Positions 37,866 through 45,815 of a stretch of 64,000 nucleotides of DNA are shown piece by piece. The notes below the pieces were generated by a model. That model was not told the DNA's origin and made no database searches. It saw only the letters and a program-made list of their open reading frames with translations. The stretch spans positions 3,596,001 through 3,660,000 of the forward strand of contig NZ_CP093313.1 of assembly GCF_025264625.1 (NCBI RefSeq), read 5' to 3'. The stretch comes from Occallatibacter riparius. GTDB lineage: Bacteria; Acidobacteriota; Terriglobia; Terriglobales; Acidobacteriaceae. The first letter of the stretch is position 1, and each line of letters starts with the position of its first letter. The position numbers and the translations under genes are program-made.

Positions 37866-38458
37866 TTAGGGGACTCTCCAGGTTGGGATAGATCATCAAG
37901 CAGCAACCCCAACTCACGGAAGTATGCCTTGCGGACCTCCGAGTAGTCCATTTCCAGGTCACGACCGATCTCTCGCCACGAATATCCGAGCCAGCGCCAA
38001 TTGATGATGCTTTGAGCAAATGGCGACAGCTTGGCGAAAATCTCACTCGCGTAGATGCGTTGCTCGATTTGTGGCTGTGCGGCACAAACAGCTTCGAAGT
38101 CCGATGCCGAACCGCTTGCGCGTTCGCGCCTTTGCTTGAAAGCCAGGTGTTTCGCCTCGCGGCGAATCTCGCTTTTTACCCGAGCGTTTACCTTTGCCGA
38201 GCTGGCATCGGGATGACGGGTAATGTAATCGGTCGCGTTTCGGACGGCGTGCTCCATCAGATCATGGGCGATGTGGGCGTCATTGAGGAATGTCCAGGCG
38301 CATAGAAGCGCGTAGGGCCAGGCTGCGTTAGCAGCGGCCTCCAAAACCTGATCAGAAGGAGGGTGTCCAGTCGTGCAGGCCCAACTCCACGTCAGCACTT
38401 GCCAGCTGCGACCATTAGGCGGCATTCGGGAGCATTTGCCCGGAGGGGGAGGAACCAC
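37856..38458 (-). CDS. Sigma-70-like (ECF-type) RNA polymerase sigma factor
   Basis: A 200-residue protein. The C-terminal part (LSPFAQSIINWRWLGYSWRE, then IGRDLEMDYSEVRKAY) reads as a region-4 helix-turn-helix, and the middle (AHDLMEHAVRNATDYITRH) as a divergent region 2. The match is weaker than for classic ECF factors. Partnership with the overlapping anti-sigma-like gene supports the call. The start is uncertain, because the first 12 residues are Pro-rich and a later Met at residue 12 is possible. It may control genes of the surrounding island. Confidence 0.6.
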   Translation of the reverse strand: MVPPPPGKCSRMPPNGRSWQVLTWSWACTTGHPPSDQVLEAAANAAWPYALLCAWTFLNDAHIAHDLMEHAVRNATDYITRHPDASSAKVNARVKSEIRREAKHLAFKQRRERASGSASDFEAVCAAQPQIEQRIYASEIFAKLSPFAQSIINWRWLGYSWREIGRDLEMDYSEVRKAYFRELGLLLDDLSQPGESPKCG

Positions 38459-38515
38459 CAGGTACCCGTAGTATAGGCGAGATCTCGCAAAAAAACTTCA
38501 ATTTCGCCCCCACAC

Positions 38516-39046
38516 TTGGCCCTCGGAAATGCCTTTAGTAGCTGCAGGACTTCTGGCGTGCAGCGGACATCGACATCACGAGCAAGCGAAGATCTTCTTC
38601 GGGAAGATGACCGTGATTCGTCTGGGCGTCTCCTCGCGGGCGCTCAACCTGCAACCGTCTTCGCGATCGATCAAGCTCGAAGGCAAACGTACCCGTTCTC
38701 GGCCTGCGAGGAGTTGGCCGCCAAGTTCGCGATCACCTTGGTTGAAGGGAAGTGGAGGGCGCCGATCCTCCGGCATCTCCAGAGTGGTCCCATACATTTC
38801 GGAGAACTTAAAAGAAGGCTTTCGCCAGTCTCAAAGAAAGTGCTGAATCAGCATCTTCGGCAGATGACAAAAGACGGACTCATCACTCGTACAGACTTCG
38901 CCGGCAAGGTGCCGCGGGTGGAATACTCGTTGGCGAACCCTATCGGGTACTCGGTTTTGGAACTGCTCAAGGCGATTGCTGAGTGGGGAGACAGACACTA
39001 CCCACAGATGAAAGACGACGAAACTGGCGTCGCGTCGAGAGGTTGA
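38516..39046 (+). CDS. HxlR-family transcriptional regulator
   Basis: A winged-helix regulator. The core is residues about 65-165 of the longest frame: KFAITLVEGKWRAPILRHLQ, GELKRRLSPVSKKVLNQHLR, then a wing around VEYSLANPIGYSVLELL, a classic HxlR pattern. The start is unclear. The frame has no ATG before the domain, and TTG 38516 and GTG 38558 are the candidates. The N-terminal 50 residues look like non-coding sequence, so the gene may have lost its start. There is no obvious redox or catechol-type target gene next to it. Confidence 0.75.
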   Translation: MALGNAFSSCRTSGVQRTSTSRASEDLLREDDRDSSGRLLAGAQPATVFAIDQARRQTYPFSACEELAAKFAITLVEGKWRAPILRHLQSGPIHFGELKRRLSPVSKKVLNQHLRQMTKDGLITRTDFAGKVPRVEYSLANPIGYSVLELLKAIAEWGDRHYPQMKDDETGVASRG

Positions 39047-39325
39047 ATGTGGGTGGAAGAATGCGCTCCGCTATTGATCTACGAGAGCGAAAAGCCCTGG
39101 GATGAAGTACCTTCGCGCTCTTTTCTTTCCAGAATAGCCAACTGGAGGCACGACACTCGCATCTCATCGCGCACGCGATTCGCGGAGTAACTCCTTACGG
39201 ATCAGTTGTGGTGGCGCGTTGGACCTCTCTGAGCCAATGGCACACCGATGAATCTACTTTGAGCGTCCTGAGGATCGAAGCTCAACCCGGTGGAAATCTT
39301 CTCCTTTTATTCGCCTATACTGGTC

Positions 39326-39556
39326 ATGATGTTCCATGCTCCTTCAGGCCTTTATCCGTTTGTTGTTGCGTGCAAGGAATGCCGACGGAACATCCCTGCG
39401 CCGGTGGAAACTCTGCCGGACTCCTGGATCATTGCTAAATGCCCGCTGTGCGAGGAGCAACGCCGCTACTTGCCCACAGACATTTTCCAAGGACGACTTT
39501 CGCATGAACTCGTTGGGAAGTTTCGGCGCGCTGGAGACGTCAAATGGGCGAGATGA
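39326..39556 (+). CDS. Small zinc-ribbon protein (hypothetical)
   Basis: A protein of about 76 residues with two CxxC pairs (VACKECRRNIPAP and AKCPLCEEQRRYLP), consistent with one zinc ribbon. Starts at ATG 39326 or 39329 are favoured because they sit just before the folded region. The upstream ATG at 39290 lacks support. The next small gene overlaps its 3' end by 13 bases, suggesting a two-gene unit. Function unknown. Confidence 0.5.
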   Translation: MMFHAPSGLYPFVVACKECRRNIPAPVETLPDSWIIAKCPLCEEQRRYLPTDIFQGRLSHELVGKFRRAGDVKWAR

Positions 39557-39756
39557 AGCGGGCAATCGCCCGCGAAGAACAGGACCGTCGGAATCAGGAT
39601 CGCTTCGCCAGCACCGTCGTCATTGCCGCGTCGATCATCGCGGCTGTTCGTTTGGCGCGAGACGATATCGGATATTCGTCTCCTCGCGTCTATGCGGCCA
39701 TTTCTGACAGCGTCAGCTTGGCACGGAAGATCTTGCAACGAGTGATCGGTGGATGA
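39544..39756 (+). CDS. Small hypothetical protein overlapping the zinc-ribbon gene
   Basis: A 70-residue protein, highly charged at the N-terminus (MGEMKRAIAREEQDRRNQDR), followed by an Ala/Ile-rich helix and an amphipathic tail. It starts inside the end of the zinc-ribbon gene. No family is recognised. It reads better than other frames here, but the evidence is only its placement and composition. Confidence 0.4.
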   Translation: MGEMKRAIAREEQDRRNQDRFASTVVIAASIIAAVRLARDDIGYSSPRVYAAISDSVSLARKILQRVIGG

Positions 39757-39933
39757 ACTCGCTTCGGTGCGGCCTACATTTGGTCCGATTCTTCCACGAT
39801 CAGGTAGTGAGAACCGGGGGGCTGTGTTGAATTCTTGGTCCAGAATTTGGTCCAATTGCGTGCCGTAGAGGCTCCGATCGTTCCTCTTGGCTCCTGTCTA
39901 CTCCGTTGAAAACATGTGTACTCCGAGGTTTAT

Positions 39934-39986
<53 letters not shown>

Positions 39987-40251
39987 TCTTCATGTTCTAA
40001 GCTATTTAATTTCAGTTATTTATAGATAAGAAAACCTGCCAGTGTAAACAATTATTACAACAATTGTTTTTCTCTGTATGAGCGCTTCGGGTGCCATACC
40101 CCCACCCTTCATTTCGCGAGTGTATACACGCGAGCAGGCGTTGCGGTCTGGGAGCGCTTTCGATAGGACTATTTGACCCCCATATCCCCCTACGCTGCTC
40201 GTTCCCGCGCTTGGCGTTCGACTCCATGCGTCGCGAGAGCACCTATCGATG

Positions 40252-40782
40252 CTAAGCATGGTTCAAAACGAGAAGGTACAGTACGAGCAACGCAAACAGC
40301 GCCGTAATCAGGACACACTGCGCAGCCAATGTCCAGTTCGCCTTGGTTTGGAGTGCGCCGTGGATGCTCTCAAGCGCATCCCGCCATCGACGGTTTCGGC
40401 GAAGATAGAACGTGATAACGTGCTCATCCGAAAACTCTTCAGAGGAGAGTTTTGACAGGTCTGTCGCTTCTCGCATCTGGTTGACAGACTCGAATGGAAC
40501 GATAATGTCTTTGACGCGGAGCGCAACCGCCGACAAGATTACTGCGACCAGAGAAAGGGCGGGCGGCAGCACCACCACGAGAACTTTCAGACCTCCGGCC
40601 TTCATGAGCGCGACCACATAGCCGTCTTTGAAAAAGCTGGCCACGGCTGCCAGCACTATGCCGCCAACAGTCGCGGTCCCCTGAGCTTTAGCATCGATTC
40701 CTGAGAAGCTCTTGTAATAGTCGTCATATTCTTTGGCAGCTGCATCGCAGGCGCTGATTGCAACACTGACCTTATCCGCCAT
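40252..40782 (-). CDS. Multi-pass membrane protein (possible SLATT/Pycsar-type effector)
   Basis: A 176-residue protein with hydrophobic segments at about residues 36-52, 62-85 and 152-172, and a charged cytosolic linker between the second and third. The layout, a short N-terminal helix with IDAKAQGTATVGGIVLAAV running into two membrane helices, resembles small membrane effectors of nucleotide-signalling defence systems (SLATT or PycTM type). No cyclase gene is adjacent, so that role is speculative. It sits in the cargo end of the satellite-like element next to the attachment site. Confidence 0.6.
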   Translation of the reverse strand: MADKVSVAISACDAAAKEYDDYYKSFSGIDAKAQGTATVGGIVLAAVASFFKDGYVVALMKAGGLKVLVVVLPPALSLVAVILSAVALRVKDIIVPFESVNQMREATDLSKLSSEEFSDEHVITFYLRRNRRWRDALESIHGALQTKANWTLAAQCVLITALFALLVLYLLVLNHA

Positions 40783-40800
40783 GGGCGTGCTCCGAAACGT

Positions 40801-41031
40801 TCACCTTTTCTTCGCGGCTTTCTTCGCGGCCTTCTTCGCGGCTTTCTTCGCGGCCTTCTTCGCGGCCATCTTCATGGGCTTCCTTGCAGCGGCCTTCTTC
40901 GCCCCACGCCGTGACACCGGCGTGAATATCGGGGTGTCATGATCATGCAGGTAGCAGTAGAGACTCCCCTCGGAAGCGAGTCTCTCGCACCGAGCGCCTG
41001 ATAGCGTGTGGCCAAGGCAAATGATCGCCAT
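40801..41031 (-). CDS. CCCH zinc-finger protein with lysine/alanine-repeat tail
   Basis: A 76-residue protein in two parts. Residues 5-30 carry a Cys/Cys/Cys/His pattern (CLGHTLSGARC, then YCYLH) like a short zinc-binding domain found in small bacterial proteins. Residues 43-76 are a tail of repeated AAKK units like histone-H1-type bacterial proteins, which would bind DNA or RNA nonspecifically. The tail is encoded by a 12-bp tandem repeat. Function unknown. Confidence 0.55.
   Translation of the reverse strand: MAIICLGHTLSGARCERLASEGSLYCYLHDHDTPIFTPVSRRGAKKAAARKPMKMAAKKAAKKAAKKAAKKAAKKR
40811..40868. repeat. 12-bp tandem repeat encoding the AAKK tail
   Basis: About five near-identical units of TTCGCGGCYTTC (plus strand) in tandem within the 3' end of the small zinc-finger gene. 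Copy number changes in multiples of 12 would alter the tail length without shifting the frame. Confidence 0.8.
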
Positions 41032-41414
41032 CCGACGTTGACTGTCCTCTGTGAGATTTTATGTAACCTTTGTACCTCAGTGTGCACGCCTCTGCAATGG
41101 CGTTCGTGCATCGGGCTCTATGGGGTGACTCTCATGTGCTAACGTCCCCCTACATTGCATGCGGTCCGAGTGCGATACGATTGAGGCAATCTTCAGACGC
41201 CCCACCCGACCTATCGAGCAGGAAACATTATGTGCAGACTTCCATATCTGATCTTGGTTGCAACTGTCCTTATCTCACCAGCAACCGCCTTCGGTGCGGC
41301 ATGAACGCGGTGTAAGCCATGAAGAGTTCGGGATGCGGAGGGCCGCACCAATGGGACATAAATAACGAAGAGTCTTGTGTCGACGCGACTATGCTTTATC
41401 CGACTCGGAGGTAA
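41032..41414. other. Intergenic region between two divergent cargo genes
   Basis: These 383 bases lie between the leftward zinc-finger gene and the rightward Ntn-hydrolase gene. No convincing gene is seen. Promoters for both directions are expected here. A Shine-Dalgarno CGGAGGT at 41405-41411 precedes the ATG at 41415. Confidence 0.5.
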
Positions 41415-42296
41415 ATGGTGACAATCGTTGCCGGATTCAAGTGCGATGGGGGCATCGTTCTTTGTGCTGACACTCAGGAAACGGCAGGCGCTGCAAAGAA
41501 GAACGTCACGAAACTGCAAGTCCACCACGGTTTCTTTAACCCGTTGTCGGGGGAAAAGGATCGGCGATTCGCCGCTGCGTTTTGTGGGGCCGGGGACGGA
41601 CCTTTCATCGACAAACTCTTGAATGAAGTTTGGGCGGCCATTAGGTGGTGTGAATCGCTTTCCGACGCATGTGTGATTGCCGAGTCAAAGATCAAAAGCA
41701 CGTATGAGGAGTACGGAAGAATCTTCCAGAACGGCCTTTGCCCGCAAGTCGACTTGCTGTACGGGATCACGATGGACGAGTTTAGCTGCCTTTTTTCGGC
41801 GACCGGTCCCGTTGTAAATGACGTGACCGACTACATCTCAGGCGGCGCAGGTTACTACCTATCCGATTTCATAGCCAGCAGAATGTATTCGCCAAGTATG
41901 AACGTAAAGCTGGGCGTCACTCTGGCTGCATACATCCTCCTCCAGTGCAAGGAACACGTCGAGGGCTGCGGCGGTGAAAGCCATATCGCGGTTCTCAGAG
42001 AGAGCGGAAAAAGTGGTTACGTAGCGACCTCCATCGTCCAAGAGATAACTGATTTTCTCTACGAGTCGGATCCTGAAATCGGCAAGTTCCTGCTGTCCGT
42101 AGCTGACCTTGATGTGTCACAGACTTGTCTCAATAAGCTGACCAAGGATCTTACAAAAACGCTCACATCGAAGCGCGCTTTTCACATCGACCGACTCGGG
42201 AAGTACCGCCAGTTCCTACGGGCTAACGACGAGCAGTTAGGGCTAACCAAAGAGCGTGATGAGCTGAACATAAGCGAAGATCATCTTGGCATATAG
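41415..42296 (+). CDS. Proteasome-like Ntn-hydrolase family protein
   Basis: A 293-residue protein whose N-terminus MVTIVAGFKCDGGIVLCADT matches the proteasome beta/HslV strand pattern (TxxVG...DGVVLAAD). Further strands, such as FAAAFCGAGDG and YGITMDEFSCLFSATGP, also fit the fold. Aligned on that start, the position of the catalytic Thr1 is Val2 and the next residue is Thr3, so it may lack classic N-terminal threonine activity unless processed unusually. The start follows a strong CGGAGGT ribosome site. It is alone on the plus strand in the element, among leftward genes. Partners and substrate are unknown. Confidence 0.75.
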   Translation: MVTIVAGFKCDGGIVLCADTQETAGAAKKNVTKLQVHHGFFNPLSGEKDRRFAAAFCGAGDGPFIDKLLNEVWAAIRWCESLSDACVIAESKIKSTYEEYGRIFQNGLCPQVDLLYGITMDEFSCLFSATGPVVNDVTDYISGGAGYYLSDFIASRMYSPSMNVKLGVTLAAYILLQCKEHVEGCGGESHIAVLRESGKSGYVATSIVQEITDFLYESDPEIGKFLLSVADLDVSQTCLNKLTKDLTKTLTSKRAFHIDRLGKYRQFLRANDEQLGLTKERDELNISEDHLGI

Positions 42297-42445
42297 GAAA
42301 CCATTGGGGCCAGCATCCGGCCAGCGCGCTGTTGGGCTCGGGCGCGGGTTTGAACGCCCAAATCGCCTCCGGCTGCACGGCGGGCCCGTACAGCGTGAGC
42401 AAGGGGAATGTAAGGCGGGCCAGCGTTCGCCAGCCCGCTCTGTTG

Positions 42446-42781
42446 CTACTCTGCCTGAACCGCAGAGCGGGTAGTGATCTGCTCCCGCTCGCCTGCACTT
42501 TTGCCGATACGCTGCTCCAGCTTCGCCGCATCGATCCCTTTGCCCTTGGCGTAGGCTTTGAACTGCTCAAGCGTACAGGGGTTTCCGTCGATCATGAATC
42601 GCGTCTCACGCCCGTTCCGTTTGAGCACCCGCGTTTCGGGTGGTTGCATTGCCGCTCTCGGGAGCGCGTCAATCAAGGCCAATTCCAACTGATGAAGTTC
42701 CTCGCAATCTGCGCCGCCGAGGCGGGTGAGTTCGACGCTTCTCATCATGTCCTCGACGATGTCCACATGCTCTCTTGCCAT
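42446..42781 (-). CDS. Small hypothetical protein of the satellite module
   Basis: A 111-residue charged protein with an N-terminal acidic helix (MAREHVDIVEDMMRSVELTR) and a central RVLKRNGRETRFMIDGNPC strand region. No family is recognised. It follows the prohead-protease gene by about 30 bases in the same direction and is probably co-transcribed. An AGGAGG-type ribosome site (plus-strand TCCTCC at 42790) lies upstream of its start, which supports it as real. Confidence 0.6.
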   Translation of the reverse strand: MAREHVDIVEDMMRSVELTRLGGADCEELHQLELALIDALPRAAMQPPETRVLKRNGRETRFMIDGNPCTLEQFKAYAKGKGIDAAKLEQRIGKSAGEREQITTRSAVQAE

Positions 42782-42810
42782 GAAACAGTTCCTCCTTGGA
42801 GCGTTGCCCG

Positions 42811-43242
42811 TCAGATAGTGACGGAGGTTGATGGATAGGCCGGTGTGACGACCGGGCTACAATCGATGAGGCGCGACAGGTTGAGAATCGTACGCTTGAC
42901 CTGGCCGTTTGGAGCGACGTTCCACACGTCCTCAGCCACAACGAATCCGAAGCTGCTGCCTACAACATCTCCGCGCTTCACAAGTTCGTAAACGTCGCGG
43001 CCCACCGTGGTATCGGGCAGGTCGCAGCTATACAGCAGGCCACGAGCATCAACGCTCACCCGTGCCGTGCCGCTTGCCGTGCGCCCGAGCAGCTTGTGGG
43101 CATCGTGGTTGAACAGAACCAACACGTCCGGCTTTGTTCTCAGTACTCCATCAAAGGCGTGATGGTCGATAGTCTCGATGAACCCAATGTCGTCGCTCGG
43201 GCTGTCGAAGCGAGCAGCATAGCCCGCAATCTTCTTCGCCAT
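42811..43242 (-). CDS. HK97-family prohead protease (S78-like)
   Basis: A 143-residue protein that matches phage prohead maturation proteases. It begins with IAGYAARFDSPSDDIGFIET and contains the catalytic-type His in VLFNHDAHKLLGR and Ser in GDVVGSSFGFVVAED, ending in LIDCSPVVTPAYPSTSVTI. This is near the minimal length of the family. The gene has no neighbouring portal, capsid or terminase gene. Either it is a remnant or the element uses it to act on a helper phage's capsid. Confidence 0.88.
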   Translation of the reverse strand: MAKKIAGYAARFDSPSDDIGFIETIDHHAFDGVLRTKPDVLVLFNHDAHKLLGRTASGTARVSVDARGLLYSCDLPDTTVGRDVYELVKRGDVVGSSFGFVVAEDVWNVAPNGQVKRTILNLSRLIDCSPVVTPAYPSTSVTI

Positions 43243-43305
43243 TGCCTGTAACTCCTTTCTGGTTGGAGCGGGCCCGCAAGCTCACGGCCCCGGCCCGCAT
43301 TCAGG

Positions 43306-43788
43306 TCAGTTCCCGTTAGGTGCAAACCCAGCTGCTACATAAGCCGCACAGAGATCCTTGCGGTTCTTTTCCCATGCTGCGTTAGCTTGTTCCACACGAA
43401 TCCGTGCGGCAGCGGCGGACTTGGGACGTTCCTCACGTTCCGCCCAATTCAACTCGTTTTGCGCTCCATTGAGTTGGATCGAGAGTTGAAGGTTCTCGCA
43501 GAGTAGCTTGTCGATGCTATGGATTTGGTCCTGCGTCGGCGCGAACTCTTTGATGAGCTCAACTTCACCGTCAACGTAGGCAATCACGGCTTCCGCTTTT
43601 GTTAGCGCTGCCCGGACTCGCTTTGCCTTATCTGGGTACTCAGACCACAGCCGGAGTAGTCGCTTGTGCGTGTCAATTCTGCGCTGCATGTGGGTTTTGA
43701 GTTCTGCGAGTGATGCGAGTTCGTGCGCATTGCTCGTTTTCCTTTTCTCCAATTCGATGAAAGCGCTCATAGCGATCCTCATGTTCAT
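43306..43788 (-). CDS. Coiled-coil hypothetical protein
   Basis: A 160-residue, highly helical and charged protein (ELEKRKTSNAHELASLAELK) with heptad-like leucines through most of its length. Its start could be the first Met or Met7 (MSAFIELEKRK). It lies between the prohead protease and a primase-associated gene in the same direction. No family is recognised. In phages, proteins with this composition near capsid proteases can be scaffolds, but that is only a thought from position. Confidence 0.5.
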   Translation of the reverse strand: MNMRIAMSAFIELEKRKTSNAHELASLAELKTHMQRRIDTHKRLLRLWSEYPDKAKRVRAALTKAEAVIAYVDGEVELIKEFAPTQDQIHSIDKLLCENLQLSIQLNGAQNELNWAEREERPKSAAAARIRVEQANAAWEKNRKDLCAAYVAAGFAPNGN

Positions 43789-43803
43789 GTTGGTTGGTTG
43801 TTG

Positions 43804-44259
43804 TCATTCTGCGGAACGGCCCGCAGAGCCTCGGCCATATACATGCCGCACGAACTCAACGTCTTCCGCGAGTCCAAGCCGATGCACAAGGGTTTCGCCG
43901 TAGATACAGGCGATAGTGAAGCCCGTCTCCGCCAGCAGCTTCGCGAACGCAGGAGCATCGCAGGGCCAGTCGTTCGCGTCCCGGCACCATCTGTTGAAGT
44001 CCCGATAGAGCGACGCGAGGTTCGTGCTAAATCGGTCGCTCACTTGGCACCGCTCAGTGAGCCATTGGGTGAAGTCCTCGGCCCATTCATCGGCGGCAGT
44101 TTTCGGGCGGCTCAGGTACGCGATTACTTCGGCCCTGTGCAGCTTCAACTCCGCTACGAAGGGTGCCAGCCGCTCTGCTGGTCTGCCTAGCAGCTTCCCG
44201 CCTTCGATAATGAGCACTGCGCCTGATTCGGCGACTCGTTTGATCAGTTCGGCAACCAT
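43804..44259 (-). CDS. P4-primase-associated small protein
   Basis: A 151-residue protein. The N-terminal 50 residues (GAVLIIEGGKLLGRPAERL, then HRAEVIAYL) look like the short helical domain often fused to primase-type proteins of integrated elements. The second half (FTQWLTERCQVSDRFSTNLA, then an LYRDFNRWC segment and a final helix ending in GFTIA) matches the helical domain at the end of P4/D5-type primases. It probably belongs with the DUF3631 helicase and CHC2 gene as a split replication module. Confidence 0.55.
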   Translation of the reverse strand: MVAELIKRVAESGAVLIIEGGKLLGRPAERLAPFVAELKLHRAEVIAYLSRPKTAADEWAEDFTQWLTERCQVSDRFSTNLASLYRDFNRWCRDANDWPCDAPAFAKLLAETGFTIACIYGETLVHRLGLAEDVEFVRHVYGRGSAGRSAE

Positions 44260-44375
44260 GCTTCTGCCTTTCCAAAAGGCGTAACAATGCGTAACGGCGT
44301 CACGAGCCGCACCAGTTGTGGTGATTCCGTGTTTCGTGTGTTTGGCGTGTTACGGCACAGAGTTGCGACGGCAGC

Positions 44376-45788
44376 CTATAGTCGCAGCCACTCCTCTTCG
44401 CTCGTGACGGGCGTGCCGTGCTCCGGATCAGGCAGTAACAGGGTTTCAGCCAGCACTGAGGCGGTGTGTGACGATGTGACGGCCGTTACGGGGTCTGCAA
44501 CCACCGAAGCGCAGAACCTGGCCCACGCATCCTCGAAGTCGGTCCGTAGATAACCTTTCGCTGTACCGCTCCCGATCCGAAGGGTGCGCGGAGCGATGCG
44601 ATACTTACGAAGTTCCTTGGCGAGTTGGTGCGACCTCATCGGCTCGTGTCGGAATCCCCACGCGATCCATGGCCGCTCGTCTAGCTGGTGCAGGTACTCC
44701 AGCACGTCAGCGGTGGTCAGCCTGTCGGTGCGTCTCTCATCGAAGTGCGCCCGAATGTCAGACAGTAGCATCGCCCCGAAGGACTCGGTAGCTTCCGCGT
44801 TACTTGCAAACGCTAGCCGTATGGCTCGCAAGACTCGGTTATGCCACGCTTCACCCGCTAGTGACGCAATTGTCAGCAACGGCCGCGCTGTATCATTCTG
44901 TCGCCCGTCAAAACCAGAGACTTGTCCGTAGCGGAAGGCGGCACGAAGCACTGGCGTAACGGTTTTCGACCAGCGCTCGATCATCTCGCGGAGTGGCAAT
45001 GCTTCTGCCTCTGCTTGTTCGGTGTCAAATGACCGCACACGCTCTCCGGCGGTCCTGCGTCTCATTTCGATACGGATCGAGCGGGAGGCTGTGGTGTCGT
45101 GCAGGTGGTTGCCTATACCTGCAAACACTTTGGGGCAGTACACCGCGAAGTCGCGCAACTCGTTATTCTTCCCGTCGCACTTCGTTACGACTCCGTAACG
45201 CACGAAGCCTTCGTTGAGGATGCCTTGCAGGGTAGCGGCAAACTCGGGGTTGCTCGCCAACTGCGCATCCATCTCATCGAGGAAAAGGGTTGGTCTATCC
45301 TTCGCATCGGCAGCTCTTTCCCGGTCAATGACACGCACCAATGCGGCGGCTGTGATTCCTCCTGCCCTGCGAGGGTTGTGCGCAAGCACGCGCAGCACGT
45401 CCATCAACAAGGACTTTCCACACGCCTTCTCCGCTGCGGTTACGAAGATGTATGGTGTGAAAAACGAGAACTGGAAGACGTAAGTGTGGAGAACCCAGAC
45501 GGCAAGAATCGCCTCTTGATTATCGTGCAAGACGACATAGCGCCGAATGAATGCCGCGATCTCGTCCAGAAGCCCAGCCGTGTAGTCTTCGCGCAGGTCG
45601 AATAATTCTGCGGGCCAGCCGTTCCAGACCGGCAACCTGTCTGCCAATGAGTCCGACACTGCGCCTGCCGTTATCTGATCCCCACGCATGAGGGCTTCAT
45701 TCAAAGCAGTTTGCAAGTGCTCTATCTCTCGTTCGGCCTTATCTTCCCCGAAGACATCCTGTCCCAATTGCCGTACATCGACATCCAT
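44376..45788 (-). CDS. DUF3631 helicase-like replication protein
   Basis: A 470-residue protein with a P-loop-like motif (TAAEKACGKSLLMDVLRVLA, about residues 121-140), an acidic Walker B (RPTLFLDEMDAQL) and a sensor-like stretch (YCPKVFAGIGNHLHDTTASR). The C-terminal DUF3631 domain carries the SHQLAKELRKYRIAPRTLRI helix-turn-helix. Such proteins replace replicative helicases in satellites and integrated elements. The CHC2 zinc-finger gene lies immediately upstream, with only 27 bases between, so both form one primase-helicase unit. Confidence 0.8.
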   Translation of the reverse strand: MDVDVRQLGQDVFGEDKAEREIEHLQTALNEALMRGDQITAGAVSDSLADRLPVWNGWPAELFDLREDYTAGLLDEIAAFIRRYVVLHDNQEAILAVWVLHTYVFQFSFFTPYIFVTAAEKACGKSLLMDVLRVLAHNPRRAGGITAAALVRVIDRERAADAKDRPTLFLDEMDAQLASNPEFAATLQGILNEGFVRYGVVTKCDGKNNELRDFAVYCPKVFAGIGNHLHDTTASRSIRIEMRRRTAGERVRSFDTEQAEAEALPLREMIERWSKTVTPVLRAAFRYGQVSGFDGRQNDTARPLLTIASLAGEAWHNRVLRAIRLAFASNAEATESFGAMLLSDIRAHFDERRTDRLTTADVLEYLHQLDERPWIAWGFRHEPMRSHQLAKELRKYRIAPRTLRIGSGTAKGYLRTDFEDAWARFCASVVADPVTAVTSSHTASVLAETLLLPDPEHGTPVTSEEEWLRL

Positions 45789-45815
45789 CGCATTTCCCTT
45801 CTGCGCCTTCGCGCT

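Noticed and set aside
40805..40870. CRISPR-like repeat array
   Set aside because: The repeats are contiguous 12-bp units without spacers and encode a protein tail. No cas gene is present in the window.
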